This document shows, in pieces, positions 1 to 5,408 of a stretch of DNA of 7,735 nucleotides (within the stretch, counting starts at the first letter, position 1; each line of letters starts with the position of its first letter). This DNA is from Bacillota bacterium (GTDB lineage Bacteria > Bacillota > Bacilli > Bacillales_B > DSM-18226). Position numbers and translations under genes: made by a program. The stretch spans positions 1 to 7,735 of the forward strand of contig JAKACS010000136.1 of assembly GCA_021821235.1 (NCBI GenBank). The letters run 5' to 3'. The notes under the pieces were generated by a model. The model made no database searches. It saw only the letters and a list, made by a program, of their open reading frames with translations, and was not told the origin of the DNA.

Positions 1-586
1 TTTTTATAATCTAAACGGTGGAAAAATTGAAATAGACGGGATTGACATCGCGACGGTAACTCTTTCGTCTCTCCGTAAGCAAATGGGGGTGATGTTGCAG
101 GATCCGTTTATTTTCTCTGGCACGATTATGGATAATATCCGCTATGGCCGCTTGGATGCAACCGATGAAGAAGTGATTGAGGCAGCAAAAGCCGTGCAGG
201 CTCATGAGTTTATCAGCCGTTTGCAAGATGGATATTATACAGAGGTGAACGAAAGAGGATCAAGGCTTTCCACCGGACAACGGCAGTTAATTTCGTTTGC
301 CAGGGCATTGTTGGCCGATCCGAAAATATTAATTTTGGATGAAGCAACTTCGTCGATTGATACAGAAACCGAGCTTGCCTTACAGAAAGGACTTGAGACC
401 TTGCTTGTAGGCAGAACATCGTTTATTATTGCTCACCGGCTTTCCACCATTCAAAATGCAAGCCGAATTTTCGTTATTGATAAAGGAAGAATGATTGAGG
501 AAGGAACACATGAAGAATTAATGCGGCGGAAAGGCCATTATTGGCGATTGCATCGTTCCCAGCATCAATCGATTCAAGTAGGGTAA
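1..586 (+). CDS. ABC exporter ATP-binding domain, C-terminal part (5' truncated)
   Basis: This is the end of an ABC transporter whose reading frame enters from the left edge at base 2; 194 residues are visible. The Q-loop (LQDPFIF, Gln near residue 33), a signature helix reading LSTGQRQ, Walker B with its glutamate (ILILDE), the D-loop (SSID) and the H-loop (IAHRLST) occur in the usual order. The Walker A loop and any membrane domain lie outside the window. The spacing and wording match the fused membrane-ATPase half-exporters of the multidrug/lipid class, which hydrolyse ATP at the inner face of the membrane to export hydrophobic substrates. The second signature residue is Thr (LSTGQ) instead of the usual Gly. 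Such exporters often work as heterodimers, so a partner may lie just upstream; this is inference. I see no convincing plus-strand terminator after the TAA stop. Confidence 0.93.
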   Translation, partial: FYNLNGGKIEIDGIDIATVTLSSLRKQMGVMLQDPFIFSGTIMDNIRYGRLDATDEEVIEAAKAVQAHEFISRLQDGYYTEVNERGSRLSTGQRQLISFARALLADPKILILDEATSSIDTETELALQKGLETLLVGRTSFIIAHRLSTIQNASRIFVIDKGRMIEEGTHEELMRRKGHYWRLHRSQHQSIQVG

Positions 587-657
587 GTTAGAAAAATCAC
601 GCCTTTGTGGTAGTCGCAGGTTTTTAGTGTTGGTAAAGGGGAGAGGCCTTGGTTACC

Positions 658-813
658 GGTCAATAAGAGAGGTTTATAACGCCCTTGGAAGCCGAAATCC
701 TGGGCTGTTGGTCAATAAGAAAAGTTCTCAATGCCCGCTAGAGCGGAAAAATGGTGCAAACGGTTAATAAGAAGGGTTCCCAATAACCGCGCTGGTTAGT
801 GGGAATTTTAAAA
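658..813. repeat. Three degenerate tandem copies of a 52-bp unit
   Basis: Three units start at 658, 710 and 762, exactly 52 bases apart. The first 27 bases of each are the most alike, beginning GGTCAATAAGA in the first two copies and GGTTAATAAGA in the third. Units 1 and 2 match at 21 of 27 positions, and units 2 and 3 also at 21 of 27. The remaining 25 bases are more divergent, although units 1 and 2 share an AGCSGAAA stretch. No open frame of note crosses them. The block lies between two convergent genes. The function is unknown; it may belong to a dispersed intergenic repeat family of the host. It does not meet CRISPR standards because the copies are not near-identical and no cas gene is present. 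Confidence 0.6.
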
Positions 814-845
814 AGGTGCCCCTTAAGCGTAAGCTTCAGGGGCAC
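810..845 (-). terminator. Rho-independent terminator of the lactonase gene
   Basis: Bases 816-845 form a hairpin with arms GTGCCCCTTAAGC and GCTTCAGGGGCAC, one mismatch and a GTAA loop. Read on the minus strand it is followed by five T residues (bases 814-810). It sits 16 bases beyond the stop codon of the minus-strand lactonase gene. On the plus strand no U-run follows, so it is unlikely to stop transcription coming from the ABC gene efficiently. Confidence 0.85.
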
Positions 846-861
846 TATCTTCTACCGATAC

Positions 862-1917
862 TTAATAATGCAAAAACTTCACACATACCGGATCGGGCAC
901 AGCCACATCTGCCTGTAAAAGGCTTAGTTTTCCAGATTCTTGATCACGGACGTACAATACGAGGTTTCCGGAATTTTGGTTGGAAGCAATCAGAAATCTT
1001 TCCGTTGGGTCAAGCACAAAATCGCGCGGCCAATCTCCTTCAGTTGAAACCCGATCAACCAAGCTCAGTTTACCCGTTTCTTCATTTATTGTAAAAATCG
1101 CAATGCTGTTATGTCCGCGGTTGCCGGCATATACAAAGCGGCCATTGGAGGAAATGTGGATCGCGCTTCCCTGATTATTTTCCGTAAAGTCATCCGGAAT
1201 CGTTTTGATTGACTGAATCTCGGCAAAGCTTCCATCTTCAGCGTTGTAGGTTAAGGCAATTACTTCTGAACTGAATTCAGTCATAATATAAGCAAATTTT
1301 TTGTTTGGGTGAAAAGCAAGATGGCGTGGGCCGCTGCCTGGTTTGACAGACAAGCTGCTCACTTCGGTCAATTTTCCATCATCACCCACTTGGTATGTAA
1401 ACAGTTTGTCAATGCCGAGCTCAACGACAACCAGATACTTTTCATCCGGTGTCAGTCCGGCAAAATGGGTATGGGCTTTTTCCTGCCTTGGATCAGGACC
1501 ATTGCCTACGTGCTGGATGATGGAGACTGGCGGCGAGATCATTCCATGTTCGCGGGTTAACGAGTAAGATTCCACCGTGCCTTTGTGATAATTGGCGCTA
1601 AACAAAAATTGGCGCTGGTGATCAAGGCTGACGTGGCATGGCGGTGATCCGGCCAGCACTTGTGTATTAATTGAGGTAAGTTCGCCTGATTCGCCAATTG
1701 TATAACCGGCGACGCCGCCCGATTCGCCTTTTTTTACAACTGCGTAAAGGTATTTGTTGTCATCACTGATGTTTAAATACGTAGGGTTGTCCAATTCAGC
1801 GGCGACTTGTACATTGGTTATTTTTCCCGCTTCTGTATCAAGAGTGAACGAATAGATGCCCTTGCTGTCCCCTTTCGTATATGTCCCTATATACCCCTTA
1901 AATCGTGTATCGCTCAT
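862..1917 (-). CDS. pgl: 6-phosphogluconolactonase, YkgB-type beta-propeller
   Basis: The 351-residue product matches the lactonase_7 (YkgB) family in length and sequence. This cytosolic seven-bladed propeller hydrolyses 6-phosphogluconolactone to 6-phosphogluconate in the oxidative pentose phosphate pathway. Diagnostic stretches are the opening GYIGTYTKG, then SPPCHVSLD, GPRHLAFHP, GNRGHNSIAIF and WPRDFVLDP, ending PVCVKF. Repeated strand-turn segments such as SDDNKYLYAV, TPDEKYLVVV and SSNGRFVYAG mark the blades. The start is taken as ATG at 1917, because the AAGGAG ribosome site (1931-1926) lies 8 bases upstream of it. A TTG at 1923 is also in frame but is only 2 bases from that site. The gene appears to be a single-gene unit with its own promoter and terminator. 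The family also contains related lactonases, so the exact substrate is inferred. Confidence 0.93.
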   Translation of the reverse strand: MSDTRFKGYIGTYTKGDSKGIYSFTLDTEAGKITNVQVAAELDNPTYLNISDDNKYLYAVVKKGESGGVAGYTIGESGELTSINTQVLAGSPPCHVSLDHQRQFLFSANYHKGTVESYSLTREHGMISPPVSIIQHVGNGPDPRQEKAHTHFAGLTPDEKYLVVVELGIDKLFTYQVGDDGKLTEVSSLSVKPGSGPRHLAFHPNKKFAYIMTEFSSEVIALTYNAEDGSFAEIQSIKTIPDDFTENNQGSAIHISSNGRFVYAGNRGHNSIAIFTINEETGKLSLVDRVSTEGDWPRDFVLDPTERFLIASNQNSGNLVLYVRDQESGKLSLLQADVAVPDPVCVKFLHY

Positions 1918-1952
1918 CGTCAAATCTCCTTATGATCAAATTTACTATGTTT

Positions 1953-1982
1953 ATTTTAGCACAAATAAGCGGAAAGATTGAA
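1953..1982 (-). promoter_or_regulatory. Candidate SigA promoter of pgl (extended -10)
   Basis: On the minus strand a TGCTAAAAT element (1961-1953) gives a -10 box TAAAAT with the TG of an extended -10. TTCAAT (1982-1977) is a weak -35 box 18 bases upstream. Transcription would start near 1946, about 30 bases before the ATG. The call rests on motif matching only. Confidence 0.45.
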
Positions 1983-2081
1983 AGCGGTGCCTGAAATCAA
2001 TCATATTGGATATAAGAATACGGGATCATTGATGAAATCATTCGTGCAAGTTAACGATTCAAAAAGTTTTAGCCTTCAATA

Positions 2082-2118
2082 AAATCAAATCATTATCAGA
2101 AAATAAATGATTTGATTT
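2082..2118. repeat. Perfect 13-bp inverted repeat
   Basis: AAATCAAATCATT (2082-2094) and its exact reverse complement (2106-2118) are separated by 11 bases. An outer 8-bp pair, GATTCAAA (2056-2063) with TTTGAATC (2116-2123), overlaps the right arm and would compete with it. No U-run follows on either strand, so it does not look like a terminator. It lies about 80 bases upstream of the antitoxin -35 box and could be an operator or a cruciform-prone element. Confidence 0.6.
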
Positions 2119-2151
2119 GAATCAACAAAAGCTTTTAGAAAAATAAAGGAA

Positions 2152-2165
2152 TTTATTCGAATAAA
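2152..2165. repeat. Perfect 14-bp palindrome TTTATTCGAATAAA
   Basis: The palindrome is perfect over 14 bases and centred on TTCGAA. It lies 33 bases upstream of the antitoxin -35 box, and AATAAAGGAA occurs on both sides of it. A regulator site is possible; no protein can be assigned. Confidence 0.4.
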
Positions 2166-2197
2166 GGAAATTTAAAAATAAAATAAATCTCATCAAA

Positions 2198-2226
2198 TTT
2201 ACTTCAATTTAAATTAAAGGTACAAT
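2198..2226 (+). promoter_or_regulatory. Candidate SigA promoter of the toxin-antitoxin operon
   Basis: TTTACT (2198-2203) and TACAAT (2221-2226) are separated by 17 bases and match 4 of 6 and 5 of 6 consensus bases. The predicted transcript has a leader of roughly 100 bases before the antitoxin start. AbrB-type antitoxins commonly repress their own promoter, so this region is a likely autoregulatory target. Confidence 0.5.
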
Positions 2227-2330
2227 AGTATTAAAGTAAGCAACAATTGCAATAGACAATAAGAATACGGTAAGCGAAATAAAATAAACCAAGGAATATG
2301 CAGAAAAATGGTTGTGGAGGCGAATAACAC

Positions 2331-2636
2331 ATGGCAAAAGCAAAAAGTAAAGGAGTATCCAACTACTCAAAAACGGTTTCTGCAAAACTTTCCTCCCAGA
2401 ATCAAATTACTGTCCCTTTAGAAGTTCGAGAAATGATTGGTGCTCAACCAGGAGATAAGATCCTGTTTGTATTTGGTGAGAATCAGGAAGTAACGGTAAA
2501 AGTTAAGAAAAAAGAATCCCTTTTAGATTTATATGGCAGCATGCCGCCAAAAGGGAATGATGAGCCAATGGAATGGGAAAAGATTAGGAAATTAGCAAGA
2601 GAGGAAATGCTTTCTCCTAATGAAGATAAAAATTAG
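2331..2636 (+). CDS. AbrB/SpoVT-type antitoxin of a VapBC-like pair
   Basis: This 101-residue protein has a swapped-hairpin AbrB domain at about residues 16-60, with the typical core KLSSQNQITVPLEVREMIG followed by PGDKILF. Such domains form DNA-binding dimers in VapB, MazE and SpoVT relatives. The C-terminal 40 residues are charged and probably helical (EWEKIRKLAREEM), as expected of a segment that wraps and blocks the partner toxin. The ATG start follows a GTGGAGG site at 10 bases. The stop codon sits inside the ribosome site of the next gene, 11 bases before the toxin start, so the two are translationally close. A free-standing AbrB-like regulator is the alternative, but the adjacent PIN gene makes an antitoxin far more likely. 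No experimental target can be inferred. Confidence 0.85.
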   Translation: MAKAKSKGVSNYSKTVSAKLSSQNQITVPLEVREMIGAQPGDKILFVFGENQEVTVKVKKKESLLDLYGSMPPKGNDEPMEWEKIRKLAREEMLSPNEDKN

Positions 2637-2647
2637 GAGAAGGTGGG

Positions 2648-3088
2648 GTGGTTTCAATGTATCTATTAGATGCGAATGTTATAGTAAGATTTTTAACAAA
2701 TGATGATCCAGTTCAATCACCAGCAGCATTTCAATTATTTAAGAAAGCTATTGAAAAAAATTTAACATTTATTTTACATCCATTAGTGATTGCGGAGTGT
2801 TGTTATGTTCTAGAATCTAAAAGATACAGCCATACGAAAAAAGAAATAGCAGAGAATTTAAGTCAATTGATTGCATCATCTAATATTAAAACAGTGGAAA
2901 TGGATATTATCCTAGCAGCATTAGTAGAATATTGCAAGCAAAATGTAGATATCACTGATGCCTTTTTGGCTGTAAGTGTCAATCATAGTAATGATCTACA
3001 TGCAACGATTACCTGGAATTATAAAGATTTTAGACGATTATCTACAGAGTTTTACACTCCAGAGGATATAATTACCAAGAAGGAGTAA
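2648..3088 (+). CDS. PIN-domain toxin (VapC-like ribonuclease)
   Basis: The 146-residue protein is a single PIN domain, the fold of VapC toxins that cut RNA with Mg2+ or Mn2+ held by acidic residues. Visible landmarks are LLDANVI with Asp8, IAECCYVL with Glu50, VDITDAFLA with Asp101 and Asp104, and the closing TWNYKDF with Asp127. All expected acidic positions are present, so the enzyme looks intact. The GTG at 2648 is used here because AGGAG at 2635-2639 is 8 bases upstream. ATG at 2657 (product beginning MYLLDAN) is an equally reasonable start and agrees better with the usual PIN N-terminus. GC is about 30% over bases 2701-2880 (hand count) against about 47% in sampled neighbours, which suggests separate acquisition. 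The RNA target is unknown. Confidence 0.88.
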   Translation: MVSMYLLDANVIVRFLTNDDPVQSPAAFQLFKKAIEKNLTFILHPLVIAECCYVLESKRYSHTKKEIAENLSQLIASSNIKTVEMDIILAALVEYCKQNVDITDAFLAVSVNHSNDLHATITWNYKDFRRLSTEFYTPEDIITKKE

Positions 3089-3093
3089 ACCAT

Positions 3094-3142
3094 AGGAGCC
3101 TCCCCTCGCTACTTTATAGCAGCGGGAGATAGGCACCTTTTT
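3094..3142 (+). terminator. Terminator of the toxin-antitoxin operon
   Basis: An imperfect hairpin begins 5 bases after the toxin stop codon. Outer arms AGGAGCCT (3094-3101) and AGGCACCT (3131-3138) pair with one mismatch. Inner CCC/GGG and GCTA/TAGC pairings continue around internal loops. Five T residues (3138-3142) and another T-run follow. It closes the operon before the convergent regulator gene. Confidence 0.7.
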
Positions 3143-3159
3143 CCTTTTCCAAATTAAAG

Positions 3160-3486
3160 CTACTCCTTTTCTACCTCAATCCACTCCTGCGCCCATTTCT
3201 CCATTTCTCTCAAAGCAGATTCGAGGGCTTTGCCTTTTTCGGTGAGGGAATATTCAATCCGAACCGGTGTTTCGGGGAATACTTCCCGTTTTACGATCCC
3301 CTCGCGCTCCAAATCCTTTAATCGTTCAGAAAGCAGCCGGCCGCTAATCGGCAGGGAAGCTTCAATCGTGCAAAAGCGCTGCGGGCCGGATAGAAGCTGG
3401 TAAATGATAAGGCCGGACCAACGCTGGCTCAAGAGTTTCATGGCTTTTTCAAATTTTGGGCATAATGAATTCGAATTCATGGTCAC
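3160..3486 (-). CDS. HxlR-family regulator, YodB/CatR-like
   Basis: This is a 108-residue winged-helix regulator of the HxlR family. The order is typical: an N-terminal LCPKFEKAMKLLSQRW segment, the recognition region (GPQRFCTIEASLP, then LSERLKDLEREG), the wing with PETPVRIEYSLTEKG, and a C-terminal dimer helix. One cysteine near the N-terminus (Cys9 from the GTG start, Cys7 from ATG 3480) sits in the CPK context found in the Bacillus regulators YodB and CatR, where it senses quinones and electrophiles. A second cysteine is in RFCTIE. The GTG at 3486 is preferred because GAGGTG (3499-3494) is 7 bases upstream; ATG 3480 would be 13 bases away and TTG 3492 too close. The gene is divergent from the dioxygenase with overlapping promoters, so it probably controls that gene and itself. 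The inducer is inferred from family only. Confidence 0.88.
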   Translation of the reverse strand: MTMNSNSLCPKFEKAMKLLSQRWSGLIIYQLLSGPQRFCTIEASLPISGRLLSERLKDLEREGIVKREVFPETPVRIEYSLTEKGKALESALREMEKWAQEWIEVEKE

Positions 3487-3509
3487 GTTCAATCACCTCT
3501 ATCGCTTCT

Positions 3510-3537
3510 ATTATAACGCAAAACAATTACTTGACAT
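3510..3537 (-). promoter_or_regulatory. Candidate promoter of the HxlR-type regulator
   Basis: On the minus strand ATGTCA (3537-3532) and a perfect TATAAT (3515-3510) are separated by 16 bases. The -35 box lies on top of the -35 box of the divergent dioxygenase promoter. RNA polymerase could therefore not occupy both promoters at once. Confidence 0.55.
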
Positions 3538-3559
3538 ACTTTTATTACGAAACTATAGT
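3531..3559 (+). promoter_or_regulatory. Strong SigA promoter of the dioxygenase gene
   Basis: A perfect TTGACA (3531-3536) and TATAGT (3554-3559) are separated by the optimal 17 bases. This is the best promoter in the window. The -10 box is embedded in the perfect palindrome AACTATAGTT (3551-3560). Such a strong core promoter next to a regulator gene implies that it is normally repressed. Confidence 0.8.
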
Positions 3560-3562
3560 TAG

Positions 3563-3575
3563 TTACATAAAGTAA
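3563..3575. promoter_or_regulatory. Candidate operator, TTAC-N5-GTAA dyad at the transcription start
   Basis: TTAC (3563-3566) and GTAA (3572-3575) form an inverted repeat with a 5-base centre, covering the predicted start of the dioxygenase transcript near 3566. TTAC also occurs at 3527 and 3545, so three copies lie exactly 18 bases apart. The position suits a repressor site for the neighbouring HxlR protein. The assignment is inference. Confidence 0.4.
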
Positions 3576-3609
3576 GTAAATTTTTCGAAAAAGAAGGGAA
3601 GTTTACAAG

Positions 3610-4371
3610 ATGATGCCATCTTTATTTTTAGCACATGGCTCGCCGATGCTGGCAATTGAAAATACGGAATACACGGATTTCCTCGGCAATTTAGGCAGAA
3701 AATTGCGGCCGCAAGCCATTGTTATTTTCACAGCGCACTGGGAAGAAGAACAAGTTACGATTTCCTCAGTAGTAGGAACCTATGAAACGATTTACGATTT
3801 TTACGGTTTCCCTGACGAGTTGTATCAAGTGAGTTATCCGGCTAAAGGTTCACCAGAACTTGCTAGCAAGCTGCAAAACTTATTTGCCAAAGCGGGTATT
3901 CCTTCTCAGTTTGATGCAAAAAGAGGCTTGGATCACGGTTCATGGACCCTGCTATCGAGAATGTACCCAAACGCAGATATTCCTGTTGTGCAAGTTTCGG
4001 TCAATCCATTTCTGCCCCCGGAAAAACAATACCAAATTGGCGAAGCACTGAAAGGGTTGGGACAGGAAAATATTCTTGTGATTGGCAGCGGTGTCACGGT
4101 GCACAATTTGCGAATGGTAAACTGGGGACAGACAGAGCCTGAGGAATGGGCCGTTCAATTTGATGACTGGCTGATCGAGCAAATGGAGAACGGCAATCGC
4201 GAAAATCTTTTTCAGTATGAAACAAAAGCACCAAATGCGAAAGCTGCCGTTCCAAGACCTGAGCACTTTGTTCCCCTTTTTATTGCTATGGGCAGTGGAC
4301 AAAGCAAACCTGCAGCCCTTTATCGCGCCTATGAATATGGAACACTAAGCTATCTTTGTTTGGCATATTAA
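3610..4371 (+). CDS. Class III extradiol ring-opening dioxygenase (LigB/DODA family)
   Basis: The 253-residue protein fits the single-domain LigB/DODA family, cytosolic metalloenzymes that open catechol-type rings with O2. Conserved histidines stand in their family contexts: LAHGSP (His9), TAHW (His43), LDHGSW (His109), GSGVTVHNL (His165) and RPEHFVPL (His219). His9 and His43 are the expected metal ligands. Length is normal and the frame is intact. An AGGGA site lies 10 bases before ATG 3610; ATG 3613 is a possible alternative. The divergent HxlR-type regulator with an N-terminal cysteine suggests a role in removing catechols or quinol derivatives, analogous to CatR control of a catechol dioxygenase in Bacillus subtilis, although that enzyme is of an unrelated type. 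The true substrate is unknown, and some relatives have been described with other activities. Confidence 0.9.
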   Translation: MMPSLFLAHGSPMLAIENTEYTDFLGNLGRKLRPQAIVIFTAHWEEEQVTISSVVGTYETIYDFYGFPDELYQVSYPAKGSPELASKLQNLFAKAGIPSQFDAKRGLDHGSWTLLSRMYPNADIPVVQVSVNPFLPPEKQYQIGEALKGLGQENILVIGSGVTVHNLRMVNWGQTEPEEWAVQFDDWLIEQMENGNRENLFQYETKAPNAKAAVPRPEHFVPLFIAMGSGQSKPAALYRAYEYGTLSYLCLAY

Positions 4372-4403
4372 CTTCAAGTCATGTTGGAGTTATAAAACAT
4401 TTC

Positions 4404-4433
4404 TTTACCAAGACAAAATCTTTTCTCTAGACT
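4404..4433 (+). promoter_or_regulatory. Weak candidate promoter for the facilitator-bdbDC operon
   Basis: TTTACC (4404-4409) and TAGACT (4428-4433) are 18 bases apart, each matching 4 of 6 consensus bases. I see no terminator between the dioxygenase and the facilitator gene, so read-through from the dioxygenase promoter is an alternative. Confidence 0.22.
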
Positions 4434-4456
4434 CAATGAAACCTGATTTGGTACGA

Positions 4457-4476
4457 TTTGAAAGAAAGTTTTCAAA
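4457..4476. repeat. 7-bp inverted repeat before the facilitator gene
   Basis: TTTGAAA (4457-4463) and TTTCAAA (4470-4476) form a perfect dyad with a 6-base spacer. It lies between the weak promoter and the facilitator ribosome site. It may be an operator or a small leader hairpin; chance is also possible in this AT-rich stretch. Confidence 0.3.
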
Positions 4477-4500
4477 GTGCGCCCTAATGGAGTGGTAGGT

Positions 4501-5388
4501 TTGCAAACAAGAGAATCGATATCGAAAACGGTTTTATTGATCAGTATATGGAGCAATGCAATACTGGCTGTTGGAAAAATCGTGACAGGCTGGTTTGGGG
4601 AAAGTAATGCGGTGTTCGCTGACGGAATTCACTCGGGTTCAGATGTATTTGCCGCTGTGATTGCCCTGTTGATTGTCAAAATATCCAATAAACCGGCAGA
4701 TGATGACCATCCGTATGGTCATGGAAAAGCAGAAATTATGTCCTCGGCGATTGTCGGGATTCTTCTCGTTCTGATTTCCTTTTATCTTGGTTATGAAGGG
4801 ATCTCAGGTCTGCTTCAGCCATTTTCTTTGCCCGGCATTTTAACCCTTTATGTTGCCCTTTTGTCTTTTGCAGTAAAGCAATTTTTATACCGCTATTCGC
4901 TGAAAAAAGCCTTAGAGTATAAAATCAAAGCAATTGAAGCTATCGCGATTGACCATAAAGCTGACATCGCCGCATCGTTTACGGCGGCAATTGGCGTATC
5001 ACTCACATATATTGGGACAGCTGTAAACATTCCTTTTTTGCAATACAGCGATAAACTGGCCAGCATCATTGTTTCCATCTTGATTTTAAAAATCGCGATT
5101 GAATTGTTAACAGAAGCATTCAATATTTTGCTTGAACGGAATATTGATAGCGAATTTTTAGACGAGCTCTCTCAATTGATTGCAGAGTTCCCTGAAGTAA
5201 AAAGAATCGATCGGATCCGTACCCGCGATCACGGACATTACATAATGGTCGATGTACGGATTTCGATTGATGCCGATAAAACGATTAAAGAAGGACACGA
5301 TATTGCCACAGAAATAAAATTTACTCTTTTGGAAAAGTATACTAATATTGAAGAAGTACTGATTCATTTGAATCCTTATTTTAAATAA
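4501..5388 (+). CDS. Cation diffusion facilitator family metal exporter
   Basis: The product of about 295 residues has the plan of a CDF metal/proton antiporter: a membrane domain with about six hydrophobic helices and a C-terminal cytoplasmic dimer domain. The second membrane helix carries ADGIHSGSD, the loop after it DDHPYGHGKAE, and the fifth helix AIDHKADIAAS. The cytoplasmic domain contains RTRDHGHYIMVDVRI and ends IHLNPYF. These proteins export divalent metals such as Zn, Mn, Fe or Co. The HPYGHGKAE group resembles the Bacillus manganese exporters MneP and MneS, but the metal is not certain. TTG at 4501 is preferred as start because GGAG (4489-4492) is 8 bases upstream; GTG at 4477 is in frame but has only a poor ribosome site. 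The gene ends 20 bases before bdbD and very likely forms an operon with bdbD and bdbC. Confidence 0.9.
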   Translation: MQTRESISKTVLLISIWSNAILAVGKIVTGWFGESNAVFADGIHSGSDVFAAVIALLIVKISNKPADDDHPYGHGKAEIMSSAIVGILLVLISFYLGYEGISGLLQPFSLPGILTLYVALLSFAVKQFLYRYSLKKALEYKIKAIEAIAIDHKADIAASFTAAIGVSLTYIGTAVNIPFLQYSDKLASIIVSILILKIAIELLTEAFNILLERNIDSEFLDELSQLIAEFPEVKRIDRIRTRDHGHYIMVDVRISIDADKTIKEGHDIATEIKFTLLEKYTNIEEVLIHLNPYFK

Positions 5389-5408
5389 GCAATAGAGGTG
5401 TACTTTTG

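Larger units (their letters stand above)
2012..2270. repeat. Pair of 12-bp direct repeats (ATAAGAATACGG)
   Basis: ATAAGAATACGG occurs exactly at 2012-2023 and again at 2259-2270, 247 bases apart. The flanking bases differ. The pair encloses the most AT-rich part of the intergenic region and the antitoxin promoter. It could be a remnant of a duplication or insertion, a pair of regulator sites, or chance. Confidence 0.5.
1918..2330. other. AT-rich intergenic region between divergent pgl and toxin-antitoxin units
   Basis: This 413-base gap has no convincing gene. It holds the pgl ribosome site and promoter at its left end, a 13-bp inverted repeat (2082-2118), a 14-bp palindrome (2152-2165), a 12-bp direct repeat (2012-2023 and 2259-2270), and the antitoxin promoter (2198-2226) and ribosome site at its right end. 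Base composition turns strongly AT-rich from about 2040 onward. A 16-codon frame starting at ATG 2032 has no ribosome site and is not called. Confidence 0.75.

Noticed and set aside
658..813. CRISPR array
   Set aside because: There are only three units, the repeat halves are about 78% identical to the neighbouring copy instead of near-identical, and no cas gene is in the window.
816..1094. Plus-strand frame across the pgl gene and its terminator
   Set aside because: It is antisense to a clear lactonase gene, overlaps the terminator hairpin and has no family-like features.
2032..2082. Small ORF of 16 codons starting at ATG 2032
   Set aside because: No ribosome site is present and nothing suggests translation; it ends in the inverted-repeat region.
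3012..3034. Damaged PIN toxin because TWNYKDF lacks the first Asp of TxDxDF
   Set aside because: The T-x-N-x-x-D-F form is a normal variant in VapC-like proteins, and the other acidic residues are present, so the domain looks intact.
3952..4302. Minus-strand frame inside the dioxygenase gene
   Set aside because: It is a shadow of the conserved plus-strand gene, and its translation shows no recognisable domain.
4893..5123. Minus-strand frame inside the facilitator gene with hydrophobic stretches
   Set aside because: The hydrophobicity mirrors the membrane segments on the other strand; no ribosome site or family motif is visible.
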